From Prevotella sp. tf2-5 (lineage in GTDB: Bacteria; Bacteroidota; Bacteroidia; Bacteroidales; Bacteroidaceae): 64,000 nucleotides of DNA. This document shows positions 1 to 7,800 of the stretch, piece by piece. The position numbers were made by a program, and so were the translations under genes. Location of the stretch: NCBI RefSeq assembly GCF_900115435.1, contig NZ_FOWK01000013.1, forward strand, positions 44,584-108,583, in the 5' to 3' direction. Below the pieces are notes generated by a model. It searched no databases. It was given only the letters and a program-made list of their open reading frames with translations, and was not told the origin of the DNA. Position 1 is the stretch's first letter, and each line of letters starts with the position of its first letter.

Positions 1-96
1 TCAAAACCGCTTGAAACATTTATAATGCCTGATGGCCGAGAGCGGATGAGTTGCGTTCTGTACCTTGATGAGTATAAATTTAAATTTCCAAAATAA
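1..96 (+). CDS. C-terminal end of an unidentified protein
   Basis: Frame 1 is open from the window edge to a TAA at 94-96 and gives 31 residues ending in YKFKFPK. The FabD-like gene starts only 8 bases later, so this is probably the preceding gene of the same operon. The fragment is too short to assign to a family. It could be an acyltransferase-type protein, but that is only a guess from the context. Confidence 0.5.
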   Translation, partial: SKPLETFIMPDGRERMSCVLYLDEYKFKFPK

Positions 97-104
97 TAAT
101 AAGA

Positions 105-1043
105 ATGAAAGCTTTTTTGTTTCCTGGCCAAGGTAGCCAGAAAGAACACATGGGAAAGGATCTCTATGACACTTTCCCAAAGGCAAAAGCCATTTTCGAA
201 CAGGCCAATGACGTGTTAGGAGAACGATTCTCAGATACACTTTTTAATGCGACAGAAGACCTACTGATGGATACCCGCTATACGCAGATGGGTATATTTA
301 TCTACGAAGTCGCCCTTGCACTGGGGCAGGAAGAGGTAAAACCAGACTGTGTTGCAGGACACTCACTTGGCGAATATGCAGCATTGGTTGTATCAGGTGT
401 CTTAACCTTTGAAGAAACACTTCCGTTTATCAAGAAGCGTGGAGAAGTTTTTTACGAGGCATTCCAGAAACATCCAAGTGCTATGGGGGCTATCATTGGT
501 GTTCCTGATGAGCAAGTACTAGATGTACTGAAGCAAGTGGGTGACGAAGATGGTGAAAACCTCTATATTGCAAATTACAACGGGCCAGGCCAATTGGTGA
601 TTACTGGCGCACGTGCCAGCATTAAGAAAGCATGTAAGAAACTGAAGGAGATGGGAGCCAAACGGGCTTTAGTGCTCCCAATGAAAGGAGTTGGACACTC
701 TCCTAATTCTGCAGAAGAGGGGGAAATATTAGGCGTTGAGTTGAAGAATCTTAATTTTAAAGATGCTCAGATACCCATTTATCAGGATGCTGATGGCGAA
801 CCACATACCAATGCACAAGAAATATTGGATAATCAGATCAAACTGATGACCTATCCTGTACAGTGGACTAAGTTGACAAACCGAATGGATGAGGATGGTG
901 TGAAAGAATTTTATGAGTGTGGAACAGACGATACACTTCAGAAGATAGTAAAGCGTATGAAGCCAGATTCAGTAGTAACTTCACTCCTTCATATTCCAAC
1001 ATACGAAGGTAAGATACATGATTTTTCAGTTGTAAAAGAATAG
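105..1043 (+). CDS. FabD-like malonyl/acyl-CoA:ACP transacylase
   Basis: At 312 aa it has the normal length of a FabD acyltransferase, which loads malonyl (or another acyl) groups from CoA onto an acyl carrier protein. The N-terminal FPGQGSQ motif is at residues 6-12, the nucleophile is Ser87 in GHSLGEYAAL, the carboxylate-binding Arg is probably R112, and the catalytic His is H198 in GVGHSPN. An ACP gene follows 44 bases downstream. Chromosomal FabD normally sits with the housekeeping fab genes. Its place here beside a LuxE-LuxC gene and a split transketolase suggests a dedicated copy for a specialised pathway, possibly with a non-malonyl substrate. Confidence 0.88.
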   Translation: MKAFLFPGQGSQKEHMGKDLYDTFPKAKAIFEQANDVLGERFSDTLFNATEDLLMDTRYTQMGIFIYEVALALGQEEVKPDCVAGHSLGEYAALVVSGVLTFEETLPFIKKRGEVFYEAFQKHPSAMGAIIGVPDEQVLDVLKQVGDEDGENLYIANYNGPGQLVITGARASIKKACKKLKEMGAKRALVLPMKGVGHSPNSAEEGEILGVELKNLNFKDAQIPIYQDADGEPHTNAQEILDNQIKLMTYPVQWTKLTNRMDEDGVKEFYECGTDDTLQKIVKRMKPDSVVTSLLHIPTYEGKIHDFSVVKE

Positions 1044-1087
1044 AGATATTAGTACTATTGTAATTAACATTTTAAACGTTTAAAATT

Positions 1088-1315
1088 ATGACATTAGATG
1101 AATTTGTAGAGGCATTTGCCGCAGAGTTTGACGAGACACCTGAGGATCAGTTCAAGGCTGATACATTGTTCAAAGAACTGGACGAATGGAGTTCATTAAC
1201 AGCTCTCTCCATTATCTCAATGGTTGATGAGGCCTACGACAAGCAGATAACGGGTGCAGATATCCGTAGCTGCGCAACTATCAAGGAACTGTATAATCTT
1301 GTAGAAAGCAAGTAA
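1088..1315 (+). CDS. Acyl carrier protein (first of two)
   Basis: This 75-aa acidic protein has the size and helical pattern of an acyl carrier protein. The phosphopantetheine site is probably Ser36 in DEWSSLTAL; the more usual motif is DSL, so the residue before the serine is altered (Ser for Asp). It lies between the FabD-like transacylase and an SDR that starts one base after its stop codon. The likely role is to carry the acyl intermediate for the KAS III, SDR, dehydratase and LuxE-LuxC enzymes of this operon. Confidence 0.82.
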   Translation: MTLDEFVEAFAAEFDETPEDQFKADTLFKELDEWSSLTALSIISMVDEAYDKQITGADIRSCATIKELYNLVESK

Positions 1316-1316
1316 A

Positions 1317-2066
1317 ATGTACAATCCCTTTTCTTTATGCGGGAAGACGATTCTGGTAACGGGAGCGTCTTCCGGCATTGGTCAATCGACAGCGATTGAG
1401 TGTTCAAAGATGGGCGCTTCAGTCATAATTACGGGCAGAAACGAACAACGACTGAAAGAAACATTTCTTCAGTTGGAAGAAGGCAGCCACCAGATGATAG
1501 CTGCTGATATATCAAAATTTGAAGAAATAAAAAAGTTATCGGATGAGTGTCCTCCTTTGGATGGTATTTCTCATAATGCAGGAATAGGTAAAGTATTGCC
1601 AGTGAAATTCATTAAGCCGTCCGACCTTGATGATATACTAACAACAAATACAGAGGCTCCAATTCTACTTACGCAGACTCTTTTAAAAAAGAAGAAAATC
1701 AAAAAAGACGCCTCTATTGTGTTTACATCCTCCCTTTGTGGCGTATATTGTGTGCATTATGGTGAATCTGTGTATGCTGCTTCGAAAGGAGCGCTAAGTG
1801 GTTTTGCAAAAGGAGCTGCTTTAGAACTGGCAGCACAAGGAATCCGCGTAAATTGCATCAATCCGAGTATTATACAAACGCCCCTTTTTAATACAATTAG
1901 TGTGTTAGATGAAGAAGAGCGAGAAACAAAACTAAAGAACTATCCAATTAAGCGACTCGGACTGCCAACAGATACAGCATGGGCAATTATTTATTTTTTG
2001 TCAGAAGCATCAGCGTGGGTAACAGGAAATAATCTTAAAATTGATGGAGGCTATACACTGATATGA
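1317..2066 (+). CDS. SDR-family oxidoreductase (FabG-like, intact active site)
   Basis: A 249-aa classical short-chain dehydrogenase/reductase. It has the cofactor motif TGASSGIG (residues 15-22), an NAG motif near residue 87, and the catalytic Ser139, Tyr153 and Lys157 (YAASK), and it ends in the usual DGGYTLI. By family it should be an NAD(P)H-dependent ketoreductase, probably acting on a 3-oxoacyl-ACP. The ATG follows the ACP stop by one base. Its last four bases overlap the next gene, a shorter paralogue that has lost the same residues, so the two are probably translated together and may form a heteromer. Confidence 0.85.
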   Translation: MYNPFSLCGKTILVTGASSGIGQSTAIECSKMGASVIITGRNEQRLKETFLQLEEGSHQMIAADISKFEEIKKLSDECPPLDGISHNAGIGKVLPVKFIKPSDLDDILTTNTEAPILLTQTLLKKKKIKKDASIVFTSSLCGVYCVHYGESVYAASKGALSGFAKGAALELAAQGIRVNCINPSIIQTPLFNTISVLDEEERETKLKNYPIKRLGLPTDTAWAIIYFLSEASAWVTGNNLKIDGGYTLI

Positions 2067-2749
2067 AGAATTATAATCCGTTTACACTGGAAAACAAGTC
2101 TGTACTTGTAATAGGTCAAACCTATGAGATAGGACAGATAGTGGCTGCTTCCTGCGAAAAAGCAGGGGCTGATTTGATAGACGGCCCAATTGCTTATGAT
2201 GAAGATGGCCTTATAGAATTTGTAAATAAATGTCCATCAGTAGATGGCCTTGTTATTGTCGCAGGAGCAAACAAAACAATTTTGTCTCAATTCGTAACAG
2301 AAAGCGAAATTGTTGACTTTTTTAATAAAAATGTTATACATGGCGTAATGTTATGTAAGAAGTTGCAAAAAAAGAAAAAAATATCAAAAGGAGCATCGGT
2401 CGTTTTTGTATCAACTCTTGCTGGTATTGATAATGTTCATTACGGAGACATCGTAAATGCAATATGCGGAAGTGCGATAAGCGGGTTAAGTAAGAGCTTA
2501 GCTTTAGAATATGGTCAGAAAAATATCCGTGTTAATCATATACGCTATGGAGTCATAGCTACACAAGAAATGACAGCCAACGCTCTACTTAGTGATGAGG
2601 AGCTCAAAGAAAAGCAATCATATTTTCCTTTAAAGAGGTTTGGCAAGCCCTCTGAAATAGCAAATTCTGTATTGTTTTTCTTGTCGGATGCATCTACTTG
2701 GATAACAGGCGCTGATATTAGGATAGATGGAGGCTATTCTCTAATATAA
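2063..2749 (+). CDS. Degenerate SDR paralogue (probable pseudoenzyme)
   Basis: This 228-aa protein is clearly related to the preceding SDR over its whole length (shared blocks include SGLSKSLALEY, IRVNHI and the C-terminal IDGGYSLI). Its key sites have all changed. The Rossmann motif TGASSGIG is now IGQTYEIG (residues 17-24), and the Ser-Tyr-Lys triad aligns with Thr118, Asn132 and Gly136. It is also about 21 residues shorter, mostly in the cofactor-binding half. The reading frame is intact and coupled by a 4-base overlap, so it is not a random pseudogene. The likely role is structural or regulatory, as partner of the active SDR. Confidence 0.8.
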   Translation: MKNYNPFTLENKSVLVIGQTYEIGQIVAASCEKAGADLIDGPIAYDEDGLIEFVNKCPSVDGLVIVAGANKTILSQFVTESEIVDFFNKNVIHGVMLCKKLQKKKKISKGASVVFVSTLAGIDNVHYGDIVNAICGSAISGLSKSLALEYGQKNIRVNHIRYGVIATQEMTANALLSDEELKEKQSYFPLKRFGKPSEIANSVLFFLSDASTWITGADIRIDGGYSLI

Positions 2750-2775
2750 TGAGATAAATAAAATTTTATATTTAT

Positions 2776-3837
2776 ATGGCATTTATAAAAATAGACAAAG
2801 TAGCAGTTCGCGGTATGGCAGCGTGCGTACCAGAACATATAGAAGAGAACATTGACTTACCCTTCTTTAAAGATGGAGAAGCTGAGCGTGTTATAGCTCA
2901 AACGGGAATAGAAAGAAAACATACCGTTGGAGAAGGAGATTTTACGACAGCAGATCTGTGTGAAAAAGCATGCAATGAACTCATTGAGAAACTAGGTTGG
3001 GAAAGAGACAGCATTGATGCAATAGTGTTTGTTTGCTCAGTAGGTGACTATATATTACCACCTTCTTCGTGCTTGCTTCAAGACAGGCTTGGCTTGTCGG
3101 AGTCCTGTTTAGCTATAGACATCAAACAGGGTTGTCCCGGCTGGGTAATAGGGATGAGTACAGCGACAGCCCTAGTTGCCACGGGCTCCATTAAGCGAGC
3201 AATCTTGATGAATGGAGATTTGAATTCTCTTTTGAATTCCAGAAGAGATAAGGAAACTGCGCCAATTTTTGGAGATGCAGGAGCAGCAACGGCTTTGGAA
3301 TATGATGAAAATGCCCCCACTATGTATTTCTACCACGGAACAAGAGGTAAAGACTTTAAATTTGCATATATTCCAGAGGGCGGGCATCGTAATAAGCTAA
3401 CACCAGAATCTTTGGAATATAAGGAAATCAGACCAAATGTTTTAAGAAGAGGTATCGATACGATTATGGATGGTATGGGAGTATTTGCATTCGGATTAAA
3501 TGTAGGTCCCAAACTGATTAAATGTCCTTGTGAACATTACGGTCTGAATATGGACGAAGTTGATTTCTTTGTTTTCCATCAGGCAAACAAATATTTGATT
3601 GACAAAATAAGAAAGAAATTAAAGATAGAACCAGAAAGAGTTCCTTATTGTATTAAGGATTTTGGAAATACTGGTAACTGTTGTGTTCCACTAACCCTGG
3701 TGTCGCAATGTAATGAGGAGATGAATAACAAGAAGTTGAAAATAATGGGCTGTGCTTTTGGTGTAGGAATGGCATGGTCTAGTGTTTATTTCGAGACAGA
3801 TAAAATCGTTTGTCCACAATTATTATTATACAAATAA
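2776..3837 (+). CDS. 3-oxoacyl-ACP synthase III-like enzyme (KAS III)
   Basis: 353 aa. Members of this family condense an acyl-CoA or acyl-ACP starter with malonyl-ACP. The Cys-His-Asn triad is present: Cys120 (IKQGCPGW), His268 (FVFHQANKYL) and Asn298 (DFGNTGN). The length is slightly above that of housekeeping FabH (about 320-335 aa), and the divergence points to a specialised KAS III. The next true ATG, for the second ACP, lies 11 bases downstream. It probably starts the acyl chain made by this operon; the starter unit cannot be read from the sequence. Confidence 0.85.
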   Translation: MAFIKIDKVAVRGMAACVPEHIEENIDLPFFKDGEAERVIAQTGIERKHTVGEGDFTTADLCEKACNELIEKLGWERDSIDAIVFVCSVGDYILPPSSCLLQDRLGLSESCLAIDIKQGCPGWVIGMSTATALVATGSIKRAILMNGDLNSLLNSRRDKETAPIFGDAGAATALEYDENAPTMYFYHGTRGKDFKFAYIPEGGHRNKLTPESLEYKEIRPNVLRRGIDTIMDGMGVFAFGLNVGPKLIKCPCEHYGLNMDEVDFFVFHQANKYLIDKIRKKLKIEPERVPYCIKDFGNTGNCCVPLTLVSQCNEEMNNKKLKIMGCAFGVGMAWSSVYFETDKIVCPQLLLYK

Positions 3838-3848
3838 AATTTTATATT

Positions 3849-4085
3849 ATGACAAATTTAGAGAAGTACACAAACGTGTTTGTAGAAAATCTGCAGGTAA
3901 CGGCAGATCAGTGTAAAGGCCTTCAGTACCAGGGAGTAGAACTTTGGGACTCTGTTGGTCACATGACTTTAGTTGCAGCTCTTGAGGATGCATTTGATAT
4001 TATGCTTGAGACCGATGATATTGTTGATCTGTCATCGTTTGAAAAAGGAATGGAAATCCTCAAGAAATATGATGTTGAATTCTGA
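3849..4085 (+). CDS. Acyl carrier protein (second)
   Basis: 78 aa starting MTNLEKY. An upstream in-frame start at 3810 lies inside the KAS III gene and would add a hydrophobic tail untypical of ACPs, so the ATG at 3849 is chosen. The attachment site is Ser35 in LWDSVGHM, closer to the canonical DSL motif than that of the first ACP. Its stop codon overlaps the start of the dehydratase gene by one base. Two distinct ACPs in one operon suggest separate roles, for example chain building and presentation to the LuxE-LuxC reductase. Confidence 0.85.
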   Translation: MTNLEKYTNVFVENLQVTADQCKGLQYQGVELWDSVGHMTLVAALEDAFDIMLETDDIVDLSSFEKGMEILKKYDVEF

Positions 4086-4555
4086 TGGACGAGCTAGTAT
4101 TAGATTACAATGACATATTGAGGGTACAGGTAAACAGGAACCCTTATTTGATGATAGATAAGGCCACGAAAGTGATTCCAGGTAAATTGGCATGTGGCTA
4201 TAAAAATCTATCATTTAATGAGTGGTTCTTTCCTGTCCATTTCCCGGGAAACCCCTGTATGCCAGGTTTTTTACAGGCTGAGGCGTTAACACAAATGTGC
4301 GCTCTAACTATATTTACCTTAGAAGGAAATGAAGGAAAGATCGCTTTGCTTCTCTCATGTGAAAAACTTCGATTGTTTAACATGGTTCGACCTGGGGATA
4401 AATTAGATTTAGAAACAGAACTTATCTCTTATCGCCATGGCATTGCAAAAGGAAAGGGAAGAGCAACTGTTGACGGGAAATTAGTATGCTCTTGTGAGAT
4501 GACTTTTACATTGTCAGATTCTGAAGAGCGGAAATCGCTAACACCTAAAGTTTAA
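4085..4555 (+). CDS. FabZ-like 3-hydroxyacyl-ACP dehydratase (hot-dog fold)
   Basis: 156 aa. The signature HFPGNPCMPG begins at His52, and the catalytic acid is Glu66 in QAEALTQ, as in FabZ/FabA dehydratases. The family removes water from 3-hydroxyacyl-ACP to give the enoyl-ACP. The ATG overlaps the TGA of the ACP gene, so translation is coupled. No enoyl reductase is obvious in the cluster, so the product may stay unsaturated, or a housekeeping FabI may finish the cycle. Confidence 0.85.
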   Translation: MDELVLDYNDILRVQVNRNPYLMIDKATKVIPGKLACGYKNLSFNEWFFPVHFPGNPCMPGFLQAEALTQMCALTIFTLEGNEGKIALLLSCEKLRLFNMVRPGDKLDLETELISYRHGIAKGKGRATVDGKLVCSCEMTFTLSDSEERKSLTPKV

Positions 4556-4559
4556 TCAT

Positions 4560-5306
4560 ATGAATACAAACCAAGGAAAAACGGTCTTGATTACCGGATG
4601 TAACAGAGGCATTGGTTTAGCTTTTCTGGATGCCTTTGCTGAATCAGGGGCAACGGTATTGGCTTGTGTTAGATCTAAGGATGGAGAATTTGTCCATCAT
4701 TGTGATGAACTTTCTAAAAAGACTGGAACAGAAATAGTTGTTTTTACTGCAGATCTTTCTTCTGAAGATAGTATTAAAGCATTCATATCAGAGTTATACA
4801 AAACCAAACGTAAAGTTGATGTTCTTATCAATAATGCTGGTGTTGTAACTAAAGGGATTCTGCAAATGACGACATTACAGTCTATTAAGGATGTTTTCCA
4901 AATTAATTTCTTTGCACAAGTTCAGATTACACAAGGAGTAGCCAAGTTGATGATGCGTCAGAAATCGGGCGTAATTATCAATATGGCTTCGATTGGTGGT
5001 ATTGATGCCTATCCTGCTTATACCAGTTATGGATGTAGTAAGGCAGCTGTGATTTATTTTACCAAGACAATGGCCCAGGAACTCGCTCCTTATGGAATAC
5101 GGGTGAACGCTATTGCTCCGAGTATGGTTAAAACCCGTATGCAAGAACAGATGGGCGAGGAAGCGAATGAGGAAATCATGCGCAGAACCGCCTTAAAGCG
5201 TAATGCCGAGCCTGATGAGATAGCAAAGTTGGCTTTGTTCTTAGCATCTGATGATTCATCATTTATCACTGGTCAAGTATATAGAATTGATGGAGGGCTG
5301 AATTAA
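4560..5306 (+). CDS. FabG-like 3-oxoacyl-ACP reductase (SDR)
   Basis: 248 aa with TGCNRGIG (residues 12-19), NNAG near residue 91, and catalytic Ser144, Tyr157 and Lys161 (YGCSK). It is closer to canonical FabG than the two SDRs near 1.3-2.7 kb. Following the FabZ-like gene by 4 bases and overlapping the transketolase N-terminal subunit by one base, it is likely the ketoreductase of the chain-extension cycle. Confidence 0.85.
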   Translation: MNTNQGKTVLITGCNRGIGLAFLDAFAESGATVLACVRSKDGEFVHHCDELSKKTGTEIVVFTADLSSEDSIKAFISELYKTKRKVDVLINNAGVVTKGILQMTTLQSIKDVFQINFFAQVQITQGVAKLMMRQKSGVIINMASIGGIDAYPAYTSYGCSKAAVIYFTKTMAQELAPYGIRVNAIAPSMVKTRMQEQMGEEANEEIMRRTALKRNAEPDEIAKLALFLASDDSSFITGQVYRIDGGLN

Positions 5307-6121
5307 TGGATAGTAACAAGATTAAACAATTAGCTCTTGATTTAAGAAAAGAAATTATAGAGTCTTCTTATGCAACCGGAAGAATTGGTGTTCACTATGG
5401 CCCTGCTCTTTCACTGGCTGATTATTTGGCTGTACTTTATGGTGGCGCAATGAACGTTGCCCCCAATAAGACAACTGATGAAAACAGAGATCGCTTTGTG
5501 TTGAGTAAAGGACATGCATATACTGCACTATATTCTGTTTTAAGTCTTTGTGGTTTTATTCCGGAGGGTGAATACCGTTCCAATTTTATGACTGATGGAG
5601 GTCGCTACCCCGCACATCCTATTAAGCAGCTGGATAGAGGAATAGAAAGTTCAACTGGTAGTCTTGGGATGGGGTTGTCCTTTGCAGTTGGTAAGGCACT
5701 GAATGCAAAAAGAAAAGGTTTATCATACACCACATACGTGGCCATGGGTGATGGCGAATGCAACGAAGGTAGCACTTTCGAGGCCTTTGTGTCAGCTGCT
5801 CAGTTTGGTCTAGATAACCTTGTGATATTTATAGATCATAACGGTTTGCAGCAGGACGGCACAACGAAGGAAATTATGAATATTCCTTTTGCTAATATGT
5901 TGAACGCCATTGGTTGCAATGCTGTTGAGATTGATGGTAATGATGTTGATGCAATCATTGCTGCTCTCGAATCTAGAAAAAAAGATGGTAAACCATTTGT
6001 CATTGTTGGCAAAACCACCAAGGGTAAGGGCATCTCTTTCATGGAAGGTGAGAACAAATGGCATCATGCTACATTGAGTGAAGAAGATTATCAAACAGCT
6101 ATTAATGAATTAAACGCATAA
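5306..6121 (+). CDS. Transketolase, N-terminal (thiamine-binding) subunit
   Basis: 271 aa, corresponding to the first half of transketolase. The thiamine diphosphate motif is visible as GDGECNEG followed about 20 residues later by FIDHNG, and SKGHAYTALY lies near residue 70. Transketolases move a two-carbon ketol unit between sugars. Split N/C pairs occur in many bacteria, often outside central metabolism. Its position between FabG-like and hydrolase genes suggests transfer of a C2 unit to an aldehyde made in this pathway; that is inference. Confidence 0.85.
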   Translation: MDSNKIKQLALDLRKEIIESSYATGRIGVHYGPALSLADYLAVLYGGAMNVAPNKTTDENRDRFVLSKGHAYTALYSVLSLCGFIPEGEYRSNFMTDGGRYPAHPIKQLDRGIESSTGSLGMGLSFAVGKALNAKRKGLSYTTYVAMGDGECNEGSTFEAFVSAAQFGLDNLVIFIDHNGLQQDGTTKEIMNIPFANMLNAIGCNAVEIDGNDVDAIIAALESRKKDGKPFVIVGKTTKGKGISFMEGENKWHHATLSEEDYQTAINELNA

Positions 6122-6126
6122 TTAAC

Positions 6127-7095
6127 ATGGATTACAATAGATTACAAATGAGAACGTGGTCCATGCTTGGAAAGCGTGGAACTTTTGGAACTGTTTTTTC
6201 TGAATTTGCTGAAGGAAGACAGAACACCATAGCGATGTCGGCTGATTTTACTAGATCCTCTGGGCTCGAGCGATTTAGTAAAGCTCACCCTGAACAGTTT
6301 ATCAATGTTGGTATTGCTGAGCAGAATCTTCTTGGCGTCGCATCTGGTCTTGCCAGCGAGGGAAATAATGTTTTTGTGACATCATTTGCGGCTTTTATTG
6401 CGACCCGTTGCTATGAGCAGGTGAAAATTCACTGCGGATACATGAAGCATAATATCAAAGTTATTGGGCTGGCTTCAGGTTTTGGCGTTCAACAACAGGG
6501 CAATACCCATTATGGTCTTGATGACCTCTGTCTGATGCGTTCTATTCCAGGTTTGACCATTTTATCACCTGCTGATTCTACTGAAGTTGTAAAGGCCACA
6601 AAAGCCTTGATGGATTATGAAGGTCCAGTTTATCTGCGCCTGTGCGGTGAAGCTGGTGATCCGATGGTGTATAAAGAGGATTATGACTTCCAGATAGGTA
6701 AAGCCATTACACTACGTGAAGGTGCAGATGTGACTATTGTTGCTACAGGAACAATGGTATATCAGTCACTTCAAGCAGCTAAGGCACTCGCGGAAGAAGG
6801 CATTGAGTGTACCGTTGTTAATATGCACACCATTAAGCCTCTCGATAAGGATGCTATTGATAAGTATTGTCACGATTGCAAATTGGTGGTAACTGCTGAG
6901 GAAGGCTTTATTAGTGGTGGATTAGGTGCCGCTGTGGCAGAGGAAATTGTTCAGAGCGGCAAGCGTATCCCCCCGATGCAGATAATTGGATTGACTGAAT
7001 TTCCGCACGCAGGCAGTTATAAGTATATGCTTGACCAGACAGGTTTGGATGCTGCTCATATTGCTGCCAGAATCAAAGAAGCATTGAAAGCTTAA
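6127..7095 (+). CDS. Transketolase, C-terminal subunit
   Basis: 322 aa, with the pyrimidine-binding domain and the C-terminal transketolase domain. The catalytic Glu sits in VGIAEQNLLG, followed by the FAAFIATRCYEQ block typical of the family. It starts 5 bases after the N-terminal subunit and must pair with it to form the active enzyme. The closing segment (ITLREGADVTIVATG onward) matches the usual fold of DXPS/transketolase C-terminal domains. Confidence 0.85.
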   Translation: MDYNRLQMRTWSMLGKRGTFGTVFSEFAEGRQNTIAMSADFTRSSGLERFSKAHPEQFINVGIAEQNLLGVASGLASEGNNVFVTSFAAFIATRCYEQVKIHCGYMKHNIKVIGLASGFGVQQQGNTHYGLDDLCLMRSIPGLTILSPADSTEVVKATKALMDYEGPVYLRLCGEAGDPMVYKEDYDFQIGKAITLREGADVTIVATGTMVYQSLQAAKALAEEGIECTVVNMHTIKPLDKDAIDKYCHDCKLVVTAEEGFISGGLGAAVAEEIVQSGKRIPPMQIIGLTEFPHAGSYKYMLDQTGLDAAHIAARIKEALKA

Positions 7096-7099
7096 CTTA

Positions 7100-7798
7100 A
7101 TGGATCTGTTCTCATTCGAGATTAACGGACATCATGTATTGGCCTACAGGAGCGTATATGCCCCTGTTAGGTCCAATATGTTTACATTATTATCTAGAAA
7201 TGCTGCGGTGGTTTTTGATCCGAATGAGGATGAGGAACTGTTACAATTATTTAAAGATAAAGGAACAGAAAAAGTACACATTCTATTGACGCACGGCCAT
7301 TATGACCACATTAGCGGAGTAGAATGGTTAAAAGAACATACGGGGGCGTCTGTCTTTTGTCAGGCTATGTGTGCAGACAGACTAGCCAACAGTAAGCGTC
7401 CCTTATCACGTTTGGTAGCTATGGTGTTAGCTGTAGAAGATATGAAAGATGGCGGACGCCGATACCAAGATTTTAAAGGCTCCTATAAGCCATTTACAAT
7501 CAAAGCAGATATAACTTTCGACAAAGAGGCAGATATTAAAGTAGGAGAGTTTGAGTTTCATGTAACTTCAACTCCAGGACATAGCGAAGGTAGTTCTTGT
7601 TATCAGCTCTTTGATAAAATGGTTTTCACTGGTGATACGCTATTGAAAGAATATCCTGTGATATTAAAGTTCCCTGGTGGTAATAAGAAAGACTACGAGA
7701 GTAAAGCACTCCCTTTTTTACAGAGTTTGCCTAAGGACTGTATCATTATGCCAGGACATGGGGAACCATTTATTTTGAAAGAAACGAAAAACATTTGA
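7100..7798 (+). CDS. Metallo-beta-lactamase-fold hydrolase (glyoxalase II-like)
   Basis: 232 aa with the metal-binding motif THGHYDH near residue 70, STPGHSEGSS near residue 155, FTGDTLL near residue 176 and a final PGHGEPF. These are the hallmarks of glyoxalase II-like thioester hydrolases. In this setting it may release an acyl or aldehyde product from a carrier, or act as a proofreading thioesterase. It starts 4 bases after the transketolase gene. A second, distinct enzyme of the same fold lies near 11.5 kb. Confidence 0.8.
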   Translation: MDLFSFEINGHHVLAYRSVYAPVRSNMFTLLSRNAAVVFDPNEDEELLQLFKDKGTEKVHILLTHGHYDHISGVEWLKEHTGASVFCQAMCADRLANSKRPLSRLVAMVLAVEDMKDGGRRYQDFKGSYKPFTIKADITFDKEADIKVGEFEFHVTSTPGHSEGSSCYQLFDKMVFTGDTLLKEYPVILKFPGGNKKDYESKALPFLQSLPKDCIIMPGHGEPFILKETKNI

Positions 7799-7800
7799 AT

